64,000 nucleotides of DNA from Serripes groenlandicus. Lineage: Eukaryota > Mollusca > Bivalvia > Cardiida > Cardiidae. Below the pieces are notes generated by a model. The model worked only from the letters and a program-made list of their open reading frames with translations, was not told where the DNA came from and did not search any database. Location of the stretch: assembly GCA_031761405.1 (NCBI GenBank), contig JASEVX010000008.1, forward strand, positions 73,038,852 through 73,102,851. The letters run 5' to 3'. Shown piece by piece: positions 24,184 through 35,782 of this stretch. Every line of letters starts with the position of its first letter. Positions within the stretch are counted from its first letter, which is position 1. Position numbers and translations under genes: made by a program.

Positions 24184-24311
24184 CATTAATAACAGAGTCC
24201 AAGAAGGATGCACTGTATGTTGTTACTTGAAACACAGGAGGTGAATCATTGAGGTCATTGATGTTCACGGTATATAAAACACTGTTCACTGTCGTCGTAC
24301 CATCGGTTACT
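24184..24311 (-). CDS. Cadherin repeat 1 C-terminal part and start of repeat 2
   Basis: Exon of 128 bases, entered in phase 2 after acceptor ttattgtag and leaving in phase 1 at donor GTAAGC. The reading begins VTDGTTTV and runs into VNINDLNDSPPVF, the hallmark end of a cadherin repeat and inter-repeat linker (the DxNDxPP calcium motif, here LNDSPP with Leu in place of the usual first Asp). It then starts repeat 2 (VTTYSASFLDSVIN). The intron separating it from the previous exon is only 316 bases, the shortest in the model. Confidence 0.88.
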
Positions 24312-24627
24312 CTACAATAAAGGTAGAGAAAGTACAAAATTGTAACCCTGAAGAAAATGTTGTAGGAGAGAGTTACATTTCAAGGGTTATACATAATAAA
24401 TGTACCTTCAGAGATTTTCTACATCTTAGCCTTGATGTTTTCGAAGTTAATCCCATCAAAACAAATTGTTTATGGAATAGGGTTTACCTCCTCACTTTTT
24501 TTTTATTCAATAGATGTGTGCATGTTGCAAGAGTCATCTTGATTCCAATTATGGGTTCAAACCTTGTTAGGTAGGGATTTTTCTTTCAAAGTTAGTTTTT
24601 AGTAGAAACTTGTACATGAATATATAC

Positions 24628-24880
24628 CCAAATGTAAAGTTGTATGTAAGACTGAATTCCGCATCCAATCCCGTTGGCGTTTTTAACAGTCCTGAAGAAG
24701 CGTCCAATAAAAACGGGGGTGACGTAGGGGTCTGGCTAACCATTGAAAAACTCAGTGTGTTACCATCTGTGTCTTCACCCTCTACTGTCAGAATGGAGAC
24801 ATCTTTTGACGAATTTTCATCAACTGACCCAGGCGAAGTTGTAGACACGGGTACTGTAAATGAAGGTGCTGCACTTTCAA
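24628..24880 (-). CDS. Cadherin repeat 1, N-terminal part (internal exon)
   Basis: Exon of 253 bases, entered in phase 1 after an acceptor reading ctcttttacag and leaving in phase 2 at a donor GTATAT. It encodes about 84 residues with the order of a cadherin repeat: VDEN near residue 22 (strand A glutamate), EGEDTDGN (the DxD-type calcium site), LLDASSGLLKT (the central G-turn) and LDAEFSLTYNF (the LDRE-like position before the Y-x-F strand). The repeat is finished by the next exon. Upstream residues (APSFTVP) look like the linker from a preceding domain, so at least one more domain probably lies at higher coordinates. The donor is only moderately strong, but the phase it gives is the one the next exon needs. 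Confidence 0.85.
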
Positions 24881-25324
24881 CTGTAAAAGAGTATAATAGT
24901 AACATGTGTTAATCCTTTCTAACATAACAACAAATCGGCAGCAGATGGCTTCGAAAACATTTCGGCAACAAGAAGACCATCTCAGTCCTATATCACTCAG
25001 CTGATTAAATAGAACTTTGATAGGGACACATACACTGGGACCCCTCTATACTGCTGTTTTCGGTATAACGCTGGTCTTGCTTGGCTGAATTTTAGTGCAT
25101 GAAATATGTGGGAATAGAATTATAAATTTTCAAAAACTTAACGTTTGAAACACCAAAATACGATCCGAGTAATAGATCTCATTTTTGCACTATCAAGTTA
25201 ATCCACATGTTTGCATAACGCTTTGTTCAACATTACAATAATAGACAGGTAAAAAAAAAAATTAATATTGTTATTGAGCGGCTGCTTGCATAACGCTTTT
25301 AATATTACAACAATAGACAGATAA
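24881..25324. other. Sequence 5' of the first cadherin exon
   Basis: A family-A fragment lies at about 24912-24960. From about 25028 the sequence cactgggacccctctatact, followed by ttttcggtataacgctgg, resembles the end of a Tc1/mariner (Tigger)-type element. A loosely similar inverted end may lie near 27340-27430. No further cadherin exon is recognised here. Confidence 0.35.
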
Positions 25325-26626
25325 ACAAGAGGCCCAAGAGGGCCAGTATCGCTCCACGGCCATTAGGCAAAAATTAAATTTCCAAACAGCCCCGTCCCCT
25401 GATAGCCATGTTTTTGACTAATCAACATGGCTTGAAGAAATCTGATAGAGGGTCACACTAGAAACATTTCTACAAAATTATTTTAAAATCTGACTGACAC
25501 TTTCGTCGGAGAAGATTTTTTAAGTTTTCACTATAGCCATGTAAGGCAAAATAGCCCCGCCCCCCCTGGCGGTCATAGTTTTCGACCAATCAACATGGCT
25601 TGAAGGAATCTGATAGAGGGTCACACTAGAAACATTTCTACACAATTATTTGAAAATTGGCCCGACACTTTCGTCGGAGAAGATTTTTTAAGTTTTCACT
25701 ATAGCCATATAAGGCAAAATAGCCCCGCCCTCTGGCGGCCATGTTTTTCGACCAATCAACATGGCTTGAAGGAATCTGATAGAGGGTCTCACTAGGAACA
25801 TTTCCACAAAATTATTTGAAAATTGGCCAAACACTTTTGAAGGAGAAGATTTTTTAAGTTTTCACTATAGCCATATAAGGCAAAATAGCCCCACCCTCTG
25901 GCGGCCATGTTTTTCGACCAATCAACTTGGCTTGTAGGAATCTGATAGAGGGTCACCCAAGGAACATTTCTACAAAATTATTTGAAATCTGCCTGACATT
26001 TTCGGAATAGAAGATTTTTTTTTAAGTTTTCACTATAGCCATATAAGGCAATATAGCCCCGCCCTCTGACGGCCAGGTTTTTTGACCAATCAACATGGCT
26101 TGAAAGAATCTGATATAGGGTCTCCCAAGAAACATTTCTACAATAAAAAATTGAAATTGGCCAAACACTTTCGGAGAAGAAGATTTTTTAAGTTTTCACT
26201 TTAGCCATATAAGGCAAAATAGCCACGCCCCCTGGTGGCCATGTTTTTCGACCAATCAACATTTCTTGAAGGAATCTGATAGAGGGTCACCCAAGGAACA
26301 TTTCTACAAAATTATTTGAAAATCGGCCCGACACTTTCGGAGAAGAAGATTTTTTAAGTTTTCACTATTTTTTTCTTTCGGTTGCTATGGAAACCAGAAT
26401 TCTGGATGGATAAAAAAAAATTGAAGGAATTTAGTGGAGGACATTGAGAGGATGCTTCCTATGAAGTTTCAACCGAATTGACAAAGTGGTTAGGGAGGAA
26501 GTTTCAACCGAATTGACCAAGTGGTTAGGGAGGAGAAGTCGTTTAAAGGAAAAAGTTAACGCATGTACGCACGACGGACAATTCGCCATGACATAAGCTC
26601 GACTGGCTTTCAGCCAGGAGCTAAAA
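25325..26626 (+). mobile_element. Tandem-core element H8
   Basis: The 5' end is acaagaggcccaagagggcc. GCTCC (25351-25355) is inverted as GGAGC in the 3' hairpin AGCTCgaCTGG...CCAGGAGCT, followed by AAAAA. The core is about seven monomers of about 165 bp of the same type as in H1 (catggcttgaaggaatctga, ttttttaagttttcactata). A truncated relative is at 39326-39545. Confidence 0.8.
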
Positions 26627-28120
26627 ATCGATATCGGGTGTAATAATTTTGTGTGCATTACGCTTATTGTGTTCAGTCACCTTGTAAACTGATACAACTT
26701 TAAACGACCGTGGCTGTCATGGTGTGACAAACGAACAAGCTCAATTTCTAACTTCATAATGTAAGAAACAACCAATTCTGAAAATTTCGAAGAATTTTGT
26801 CTGGATGTCATCCATTTCTTCCATCTCCGTAGTGAATACAATTTAGAAAACCCAAAATATACATGTGACTATTCCAGCCAATCTTATTTGCGATATGTAA
26901 ATTAGCCCAAATGACTGTATGCAGTAAACGTCATCAATATCGGGGCCGTTGAATAGGCATGCGCACGAGACATGTATCAATTGTAAACTTCCGCAAATAT
27001 TGCAAAACTGAAAGTATACTCCCAGCCACTCGGTAAATCTCGAAAGTTCACTGCAATTACCGCGAATTGTCAAAGAAATAACCCTGTAAAAGATCGATGA
27101 TTAGAAATGCGTATTATTCGGTCCAAAAATCAGCTGGAGCCTGAAATCTCACCACGCATATTGATATTTGCACTTGCAATTCGCGTGTATGCGAGCTTAA
27201 ATTCGAGCCCTGATACATCTATCAAATGTCAAAAAAACAGGTAAATATATCTTGCAAGCTTGTTTTAGCCAAAAACACTTTCTCTTTGCAATTTAATTAG
27301 TGTATGCATTATAGATGGGTGGGTGGGGTAATGACTCGGCGGATTTTTGGAACAGCGTTATCAATTTAACCCCGTTAATATAGCTGTGCAAGACCTCCCA
27401 AGTACAGCGTTGTAATGAGTCTACAGTGTACTTCTTTGGCGAAATATTGTGTCTCACATTTATGTCAGAAGCAGTAAATGTATGCAGTTATGGTGTGACC
27501 CAATTTAAAAATGCTGACCTTTAACTACATTTAACTATATAGAGGATTTTTCATGATTTCATTTATTATCACTTTTAATTAACAAGTTTAATAAGATGAT
27601 ATGCAGTGAGCCTTGGCAAGCGTCATATCCAGCTTAGTTAACAAGTTTATTTAAAGTGACATAAATAGACATGAATCAGAAATTCTATTTATGAGGCGTA
27701 TTTCGAAAAAATGTACATGAAATTTGGTCAATAATGTCAAACTGCTGATGTGACATCATTTTCATAGTCTGCGTTGTAACAAAGACTTGAGCGTAAGACT
27801 GGAAACCAAACTATTAGTGTCATACATTATTTAAGTCATTGGATTTTGACACTCCCAGAGAGGGCTTTATGCGATATATACATGTAAAGTATATTTTTTA
27901 TGTTTACATCATTCCCTGGGTTGGGGCAATTTTACCCCAGGGACATAATGTCTACAAATTAATAGAGTACAGCTTTGTGATGGTACATACCAAATAACTA
28001 TAAACCTCTAACACTTGCATTTTTTGACAAATACATCTGTAAACTTTTTATTGTATGCACATGGGGACCAAGCCTCTATGGCAACTATGTTTATTTATAA
28101 GCAAATAAAAACAATTATTA
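26627..28120. other. No gene recognised
   Basis: Mostly unique-looking AT-rich DNA. A short monomer-like fragment of the H7 core (ggggcaattttaccccaggg, gatggtacataccaaataac) lies at about 27905-28010. A short motif, acactcccagagagggcttt at 27849, recurs with one change at about 62466. Confidence 0.45.
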
Positions 28121-28640
28121 ACAAGAGCATTGCAAGCGAACGGCAAAATGCTCGTCAAAAAAAGGGGCATTACTGAATAACTATTTAAGCCCGAATTATG
28201 TGATTTGGTATAGACATGCGTTCCTAGGAACATATGTACCAAGTTTCATTTTAATAAGTTGAACATTTTTTGAGTTATGAGGTAAGGTTAAAGTTTTGTG
28301 ACAGCGCAGACGACCCTGACATTTTTTCTTCAAAAAACAAACAAGCTTAAAATTATTATCAAATCATGTAAGTACTTTTGGACAAGAAGATTTTTAAAGT
28401 TTTAAATTTATACATATAAAGGAAAGCCCTTTTGACCATGTTTTTCAACAGATCGTAATCATTTGAACAATCAAGGTAGAGTTTCACCAAAGGAACATCC
28501 CTGCCATTTTCAAATCAGGACAAGAATTTGTTTAAACTAGATACCCACAGGCAACCTAATTGTTAAGCCTGCTCCAAATGTTTTGTCCAAGACATAGTGC
28601 TCTTCCATGCAATTGCAAGACAGACTGACAAAGAGTTGAC
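28121..28640. mobile_element. Fragments of two tandem-core elements
   Basis: 28121-28340 starts acaagagcattgcaagcg, continues with gtaccaagtttcat and ends in gtgacagcgcagacg without a hairpin. 28370-28640 contains decayed H6/H7-like monomer text (gacaagaagatttttaaagt, accaaaggaacatccctgcc). Both are truncated. Confidence 0.5.
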
Positions 28641-28750
28641 CTGATAGCAGTTAATTAAGGGCATTCTGCGCTACCGAAGTGGTTGTAAAATGTCAAAAGT
28701 ACAAAGACCTAACATTTTTATACTTTTGAGATACCATATTATTCTGAAGT

Positions 28751-29114
28751 TTAAAGGTGCTGAACTCCAGGTGGAGCTAAAAAAAATTGAAATGTTGAAA
28801 TTTCTGCAAATATTGCTAATAGTGACAACAAAGTAAGTAATAAATAATTCAAAATTGTTTTGGCAGAAAATATTGAAAAAATTCAATTGAAAGTCATTGA
28901 AAATGTACAAGATTTGGCTTACTGGGTATGTCTACCCAGTAAAAATGAAGCCTACACGATCAATATTCAGATGTTTATTGTAATGAAAAGAGAAATTATT
29001 ACTCTAATTTCATCTCAGAATTATGATTCTTATATTTCGAAACAACTTTTGCACAGTTTTAAAACTTTGACTGTATACTACATGTATCTATAATCTGGAG
29101 TTCAGCACCTTTAA
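28751..29114. mobile_element. TTAA MITE with perfect 20-bp TIRs
   Basis: 364 bp. The left end TTAAAGGTGCTGAACTCCAG (28751-28770) and the right end CTGGAGTTCAGCACCTTTAA (29095-29114) are exact inverted complements. TTAA at both ends suggests a piggyBac-type target. The interior has no domain; the short frames overlapping it are accidental. Perfect TIRs point to a young insertion. Confidence 0.9.
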
Positions 29115-29450
29115 CATACATCATTTTGTGTATGTTTTGTGTATGAAAGGTTCAGGCATATTTAACATAGGAATAATTTTACACACATGTACTTATCCTC
29201 ATTGAATACTAAATCCTGAATCTGAATATCTAATGAATAATGGAATATTTTGTGTTTTGGTACTTCAATCCCACTTTTGGAATTATGTAGTGAAGGGGGT
29301 GTCAGTAGTAGACACAAATATAGGAACCCTTAGGAAAATGAGTTTTTGTTTAGATCTTACTGAGAAATTTACCAAACAAACAATTGTAGCATCAAACTTT
29401 AGAACAGTAATGACAAAATCTACAAGTCGGAAAGGGTTAAAAGAGAAAGG
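29115..29450. other. No gene recognised
   Basis: AT-rich spacer between the TTAA MITE and the 190-bp array. Open frames here lack recognisable features. Confidence 0.4.
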
Positions 29451-29454
29451 TCTC

Positions 29455-31170
29455 CTTTTTCCAAAATTTGTTTTCACTTCTTCCATCATCACCTTATCAT
29501 GGTGAACATGTGTGCCCAGTAACTTGGGCAGGGTTTTCCATGACGCACAAATCCTGCGTCATTGACGCATTTTCAATTCAAATGACCCCCAAAAATAATA
29601 TCTGTGCGTCCCTATAGATGGACGCAATGTCGGTAAATCGAAGTTCATTCTATAATCTCGGTTTTCCAAAAATCTATATTTAACTTAGTCCTTATCCTTT
29701 TAATCCACCTCATAGAGGCCTGACGTTTAATAACTCACAATGTGGTCGATTTGAACCGAGGATAACCGAAATACGGTATTGTGGGTATTGTTGTTAAAGT
29801 ACACCAAAATGGATATTAAACGGAATAGTTATATATCTTATTCAAACAAGTTTGGGCGATATTTCGTTTATTTATTTTTTACCGATTTCGTCTAATTTAT
29901 TTAACCGAAAACAAATTTGTTACAGATTTCAAATTTTTCGCCGTTGTGAATTGAATTTGAAAGATTAAAGTGGTAAAGAGGTAAGCTGCATACATTTTAG
30001 GCTCAAACTAATATAATAATAATTACAGATATGGTTTTTTGTATCGTTGCGATAGCTGTCAAGGATATAAACGGCATAATAACGTGAATCGAGTCTGTCT
30101 GAAACATGCAAACATGCCATGGATTTAGACTTCTGTTGACCAATAAACGAGAAACCGAAAGTCTAAATTATTTGGACTATATTTAACTCTGAATGACTGG
30201 TTTACGCTTTATCGATAACATAATCTTTTGTCTGCAGCTAGAGCCTTTAGTGCTCTTAAACTTCGTAACAAGTAACTAAAATTAGACTGCAGTGCATTAT
30301 TTACTGTATACTATAAAGTAATTTTATTATTTATAGCATAGTTATAATGCTGCAATTTGCATGCATACAAGTGAACAGAAATTAGTGAACTGAATTGAGT
30401 TACATCCAAATCATAATCTTAATATGTTTTCACAAATTGACATTATTAATATTAAAGGGATCATAAAAACAAAGAACAACACACTTGTTTTTTAATGTTT
30501 TTTATATCAATCACTTGATAATAAAGTTCTAATTTTGACCCCCAACATTTATAAGATGACCCTCAACTTTGATGACAAGGGGGTCACAATGACCCTCAAG
30601 TTTAAAAGCTTAGGGAAAACCCTGCTTGGGATTCCTATGATGCATGGTTTCTCAGTTTTACATTTGACCTCCAAGTGTGACCTTAACAGGCCAGGGTCAT
30701 GTGCGCGACACTCCAGCTCATCATGGTGAACATGTGTGCCCAGTAACTTGGCAATCCATTGATGCATGGTTGAGATATGGGCCGGATAAAGTACAGACCG
30801 ATCAAACAGTACTCATTTTTACCTTTAACCTCTAAGTGTGGCCTTGATATTTGAGGTACAGGCATGGGTCTTGCACGGACACGCCGTCTTATCATGGTGA
30901 ATGTTTGTCCCATGTTTCTTTGAAATCCTATGATGCATTGTTAAGATGCGGCCCGGACAAAGTATAGTCCTATCAATTTTGATCTTTTAACTCCAAGTGT
31001 GACCTTGACATTTGAGGTACAGGTCTTATGCGCGACATGAACGTTTGTTCCAAGTTTCTTGGAAATCCTATGATGCATTGTTAAGATGCGCATGTACATA
31101 CACTGAACCGCCATTGTGACAGCTTTGTCGAGCTCATCACAAGCAGGCTGAACAAAAATGGTTACATACT
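29455..31170. repeat. About 190-bp tandem array, interrupted
   Basis: Units contain tcatggtgaacatgtgtgcc, cctatgatgcatggtt, and ctccaagtgtgacctt. About four units are seen at 29455-29528 and 30625-31110. They are split by the hAT-like element at 29529-30624. A 3' end of a tandem-core element (about 31180-31385, hairpin agctcatcctgcacttggtg and then gctgagataaaaag) follows. Confidence 0.7.
29529..30624. mobile_element. hAT-like non-autonomous element in the 190-bp array
   Basis: The ends CAGGGTTTTCC (29529) and GGAAAACCCTG (30624) are exact inverted complements of the form typical of hAT elements. They are flanked by the direct repeat CTTGGG (29523-29528, 30625-30630). hAT duplications are normally 8 bp, so the 6-bp match leaves the superfamily open. 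The unoccupied array unit at about 30740 (cccagtaacttggcaatcc) shows the empty site. About 1.1 kb, with no transposase frame. An inverted relative lies at about 57005-57380 and a partial one around 39780-39960. Confidence 0.7.
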
Positions 31171-31539
31171 TTTGGATTTTAACAGAACGTAATAATTTGA
31201 ACAATCAATGCAGGGTTTCACCAAAGGAACATCCCTGCCAGAAACTTTGCTGTGAAATTAGTTTGATATAGATTCAAGGGTTAAGGGGAGAAATTGTTGG
31301 TAGGAATATGTGAACGGTCGAACCCCTAATCGCAAGTGATCACATTAGCTCATCCTGCACTTGGTGCTCAGCTGAGATAAAAAGAAGTGGGTATTTAAAC
31401 CTTTTCCATATACAACAACTGCAGCAGATGCCTATAGAAACATCTGTGCAAAAATATGGAAAAATCCCTATAAATCAAAGCATTATTATGGAACTGAGTT
31501 GAAAAACATTGTGGAAAAAGAGAATGCAATCCTCTGCTT

Positions 31540-32030
31540 CAGATTTACACAATGTGCCTAGTTGGGAAAGGGCTAATGACCATTCATCAGATAAGATTTA
31601 TACAAAGTGCCTACAGTTGGGAAAGGGCGAATGACTGTTCATCAGATAAGATTTATACAAAGTGCCTACAGTTGGGAAAGGGCTAATGACTGTTCATCAG
31701 ATAAGATTTATACAAAGTGCCTATAGTTGGAAAAGGGCTAATGACTGTTCATCAGATAAGATTTATACAAAGTGCCTACAGTTTGGAAAGGGCTAATGAC
31801 TGTTCATCAGTTAAGATTTATACAATGTGCCTACAGTTAGGAAAGGGCTAATGACTGTTCATCAGTTAAGATTCATACAATGTGCCTACAGTTAGGAAAG
31901 GGCTAATGACTGTTCATCAGATAAGATTTATACAAAGTGCCTACAGTTAGGAAAGGGCTAATGACTGTTCATCAGTTAAGATTCATACAATGTGCCTACA
32001 GTTAGGAAAGGGCTAATGACTGTTCATTAG
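31540..32030. repeat. 60-bp tandem array
   Basis: About eight units of 60 bp with gactgttcatcagataagat, ttatacaaagtgcctacagt and tgggaaagggctaa. The last piece resembles a family-A MITE terminus, and a decayed family-A copy precedes the array at about 31400-31530. Confidence 0.9.
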
Positions 32031-32033
32031 ATA

Positions 32034-33860
32034 TACAGTCAAACCTGTCTTAGGCAGCCACCCAGGGGAGAGTCAAAATGTGGCTGCTGATCACAAGTGG
32101 CTGCTGAATACAATTCAAACAAGCAAATTCAGAGAATTATGGTCCCCCGCTTTGGGGGTCTTATTGGTTGGGTTGCAACGCTTCCTGGCATATTGTAACT
32201 GTCTTTTCTGTCTAGAGAAGGCTTTATTGTTTATAGTAATATGTCAGTACGATATGCGCATCTACACTTGGTGGTGATCCTTCCTATAAAGTTTCATCAA
32301 ATTCCAAAAAGCGGTTGCAGAGAAATAGCCCGGAAAAATGAATTTAGTCATACATAGCCGGATGGTGGGGTAAAGGGCCATAACTCCGTGAAAAATCATC
32401 CAACCGGAACGCAAACACGATATGCGCATCTACACTTGGTGGTGATCCTTCCTATGAAGTTTCATAAAATTCCAAAAAGCGGTTGCAGAGAAATAGCCCG
32501 GAAATGAATTTAGTCATACATAGCCTGATGGTGGAGTAAAGGGCCATAACTCCGTGAAAAATAATCCAACTGGAACGCAAACACGATATGCGCATCTACA
32601 CTTGGTGGTGATCCTTCCTATAAAGTTTCATCAAATTCCAAAAAGCGGTTGCAGAGAGATAGCCCGGAAATGAATTATGTCATACATAGCCGGATGGTGG
32701 GGTAAAACTCCGTGAAAAATAATCCAACCGGAACGCAAACACGATATGCGCATCTACACTTGGTGGTGATCCTTCCTATGAAGTTTCATAAAATTCCAAA
32801 AAGCGGTTGCAGAGAAATAGCCCGGAAATGAATTTAGTCATACATAGCCTGATGGTGGGGTAAAGGGCCATAACTCCGTGCAAAATAATCCAACCGGAAC
32901 GCAAACACGATATGCGCATCTACACTTGGTGGTGATCCTTCCTATGAAGTTTCATAAAATTCCAAAAAGCGGTTGCAGAGAAATAGCCCGGAAATGAATT
33001 TAGTCATACATAGCCTGATGGTGGAGTAAAGGGCCATAACTCCGTGAAAAATCATCCAACCGGAACGCAAACACGATATGCGCATCTACACTTGGTGGTG
33101 ATCCTTCCTATGAAGTTTCATAAAATTCCAAAAAGCGGTTGCAGAGAAATAGCCCGGAAATGAATTTAGTCATACATAGCCTGATGGTGGGGTAAAGGGC
33201 CATAACTCCGTGCAAAATAATCCAACCGGAACGCAAACACAATATGCGCATCTACACTTGGTGGTGATCCTTCCTATGAAGTTTCATAAAATTCCAAAAA
33301 GCGGTAGCAGAGAAATAGCCCGGAAATGAATTTAGTCATACATAGCCTGATGGTGGAGTAAAGGGCCATAACTCCGTGAAAAATAATCCAACCGGAACGC
33401 AAACACGATATGCGCATCTACACTTGGTGGTGATCCTTCCTATGAAGTTTCATAAAATTCCAAAAAGCGGTTGCAGAGAAATAGCCCGGAAATGAATTTA
33501 GTCATACATAGGGGTAAAGGGCCATAACTCGTCAGGGTCAAGGTCACAAGGTCAAAAATATTGGTATTGATGGAAAGAGGTTGTCACAAGGAATACACAT
33601 GTGAAATATGAAAGCAGTACCTATTACGGTTCAGAAGTTATGACCAAGGTTAAAGTTTTTGTGACAGCGTGACTGACGGATGGACTGACGGACGGACTGA
33701 CGGACTGACTGACGAATGAGAAATAATAGTCCCCGCGCTTTCGCTAAGCGGGGGACAATAAAGAGAAAATGTTATTCAGGTTAATCCTCAAGAGGCTGCT
33801 TAATACAAGTTGGCTGTTTAACAGAGGTGACCGCTAACACAAGTTTGACTGATGACTGTA
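32034..33860. mobile_element. MITE split by a nested tandem-core element
   Basis: The outer ends TACAGTCAAACCTGTCTTAG (32034) and the inverted counterpart around acaagtttgactgatgactgta (33860) define a short TIR element. Its two halves (about 84 and 100 bp) are separated by the tandem-core element 32118-33762. Ends in TA suggest a TA target. Confidence 0.7.
32118..33762 (+). mobile_element. Tandem-core element H10
   Basis: The 5' end is acaagcaaattcagag. GTCCCCCGC (32142-32150) is inverted as GCGGGGGAC (33748-33756) in the hairpin GTCCCCGCgctttcgctaa..., followed by AATAAA. The core is about eight monomers of about 165 bp (aaacacgatatgcgcatcta, cacttggtggtgatccttcc, gcggttgcagagaaatagcc). 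A gacggatggactgacggacg tract precedes the hairpin. Monomers are very similar to each other, suggesting recent amplification. Confidence 0.85.
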
Positions 33861-33862
33861 TT

Positions 33863-34690
33863 TAAAAGAAGCACTTAATATAAACTTTCTTACAGACAAA
33901 AAAAACTCTAAACCTCTAGGTCCAACATCAAACACTCAAAAGTAAACTGTGTTGCAGCATAAACTTGTGTCCCCTAAATATACATCTCTACAATTTGAAG
34001 TATGATTTCAATATGGGCTGTCAATATTATTGGAAAAGAAGAAATTGTTTATGCCTTAACCTTTCACCACATATATACAATACAACACAATACAATACAA
34101 TACAATACAATAATTTATTTGTAAATAGAGGCCACCGGCGCAAAATACAGCAAATATGCATCTCTACAATTTGAAGTATGATTTCGATATGGGTTGTCAA
34201 AATTACAGGAAAAGAAGAAATTGTTTGTTTTAACCTTTTCCCAAATATAGATGCTTTCTGACACCCCTGCAGCAGACGACTTTGGAAAACAATGTGACAA
34301 AAGAAGCAATTGCTCTTTGCCACAATATTTTCAACTTTTTTCAATAAATATACATGTACCTTCAATTATAGAGTATATTTGTCTAGATGTTTTCAGAGTC
34401 ATTTGTTGCTGATTAGCTGTATACAGTATGTGGGAAAGGGTTAAGCCTTGTAGGGCTGTAACAGTAAATCGAACTATCGATATATTGCAATAGTGACGAG
34501 GGCAATAGTACAGCATTGATTGTAAAACTGAATATCAATCAAAGTACTGAAAGTACTGATGGAAGGTGATTTAAGATTATGTCAACCAGGTGCAGATGGG
34601 ATAATGAAATTTATGCAAGTTACGCACATATCATGGCTACGATGTGTGGATAGGAACGAAAGGGGAATAAATGAAACAAAGAAATTAAAT
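33863..34690. other. No gene recognised; microsatellite and family-A copy
   Basis: It contains a (ATACA)n microsatellite at 34079-34112 and a roughly 85-bp duplicated block (catctctacaatttgaagta at 33985 and 34160). A family-A copy lies at about 34233-34442. No exon is recognised. Confidence 0.55.
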
Positions 34691-34694
34691 CTTA

Positions 34695-34885
34695 AAAATG
34701 CGGGTCCCGGGTTCGATCCCCGGTTGAGGCACTACGGTCATGGTGGAGTGTTCTTGGGCAAGGCACATTTTATAGCCTAGTACTGGGTTGATTACCCAGG
34801 GATCATGAATAATAATCAAGCGCTCTAAATGACCTTAGCTGTCGATGCGCCATAAAACAATATACATTCATTCATTGTCCATAGC
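34695..34885 (+). mobile_element. SINE family S3, 5'-truncated
   Basis: It starts in a tRNA-like box B (GGTTCGATCCCCGG at 34710) and continues with ttcttgggcaaggcacattt, gttgattacccagggatcat and gatgcgccataaaac, ending in (cattcatt). Box A is missing. The layout of box B, unique body and short tandem tail is that of a tRNA-derived SINE. Confidence 0.6.
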
Positions 34886-35503
34886 TAATGCTTGTTCTTT
34901 TAACCACATGCTAACAATACAAAAATGTTTTAAAAAAACAACAATAAATATATACAAAAATCTGGCCACTGGTTAAAACGTTTAACTGTCTTTGATCAAG
35001 AAGGACTTCAAGAAAAGCAACAACTTCACTAGACAATGTGAATTACAAATAAGAATAACTTTCTAATATGAATGAAAATGTCAGGGGTATTCCATAAATG
35101 GAGCTTTTCTTAGCCTGGGATTACACAATATAACATGATAATAAATACTAGACATTAAGATAAATACTTCACCGATATGAAATCCCATAAGTTACTCTCT
35201 TCATGTGTATTAAACATCTGAACTTACTAAACGTTCAGCAAAACGTCGAATACTCAAGAAATTATTTTCTATTAAAAAGTGTCCTACGTAAGTCTCTCGT
35301 GGAATGTAGGTCTTTAACAGCTATTGACCTATTTTGTATCTGTATCTAAACGTTGATTTAACTCGGTAGGAACTCCAATTAGTTGATTGATTTATTGATT
35401 AGTTGGAAAGTTGGAAGAGGGTCGACACATTGTGTAAAAAGGAGGAATAAGTAGTTTTGAGTAATTGTTATATTTTTTAGAAAAGTTTTTTAAATGTATC
35501 CTA
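34886..35503. other. No gene recognised
   Basis: AT-rich DNA without clear repeats or coding signal. Confidence 0.4.
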
Positions 35504-35782
35504 GTCGAGTCCCGGAAGCTCTGTTGGTAGCGTCGCGGGCTGTCAATCCAGTGGCTGTGAGTCAAATCGCGGCTCGGATAACTTTTTTCCGTCGTTTGAC
35601 ACAAGTCAATACATCATTCGTCTTCCACACATGGGCTAAGTCTATACGTAAAAGCAGCCAGTTGCTTGGGAGGTTGTTGTGTGGAGTTCTAGTGTGAAAA
35701 CATCAGGAAACGCATGAGTAGGTGACCGCCGTGATATGACTGAGAATAATGTTAAAAGCGGCATTAAACCCCAATCAATCAA
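35504..35782 (+). mobile_element. tRNA-derived SINE family S1
   Basis: The head reads GTCGAGTCCCGGAAGCTCTG, with a box A-like gctctgttggtagcg and a decayed box B (gtgagtcaaatcgcggc). The body is shared with the copy at 52137-52430 (gggctaagtctat, aaaagcagccag, tgcttgggaggttgttgtgt, gaccgccgtgatat). The 3' end is ttaaaccccaatcaatcaa. About 280 bp. Confidence 0.85.

Larger units (their letters stand above)
785..24880 (-). other. Partial cadherin/EGF adhesion gene (six internal exons)
   Basis: This is a gene model assembled by eye from six exons read on the minus strand from 24880 down to 785, 717 coding bases in total. Every junction has an AG acceptor and GT donor, and the phases join without a break. 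The product contains two complete cadherin repeats and then one EGF module, so by family knowledge it is an extracellular part of a membrane adhesion or planar-polarity type protein (FAT, CELSR or another invertebrate cadherin with EGF modules). No start codon, signal peptide, membrane segment or stop is seen. The first visible exon begins in phase 1 and the last ends in phase 1, so the gene continues on both sides. I cannot tell which cadherin subfamily it is. The introns (about 0.3, 8.9, 1.2, 6.4 and 6.5 kb) are filled with repeats. Confidence 0.85.

Noticed and set aside
34027..34365. A 112-codon minus-strand frame
   Set aside because: It crosses a microsatellite, a duplicated block and a family-A MITE, with no conserved features.
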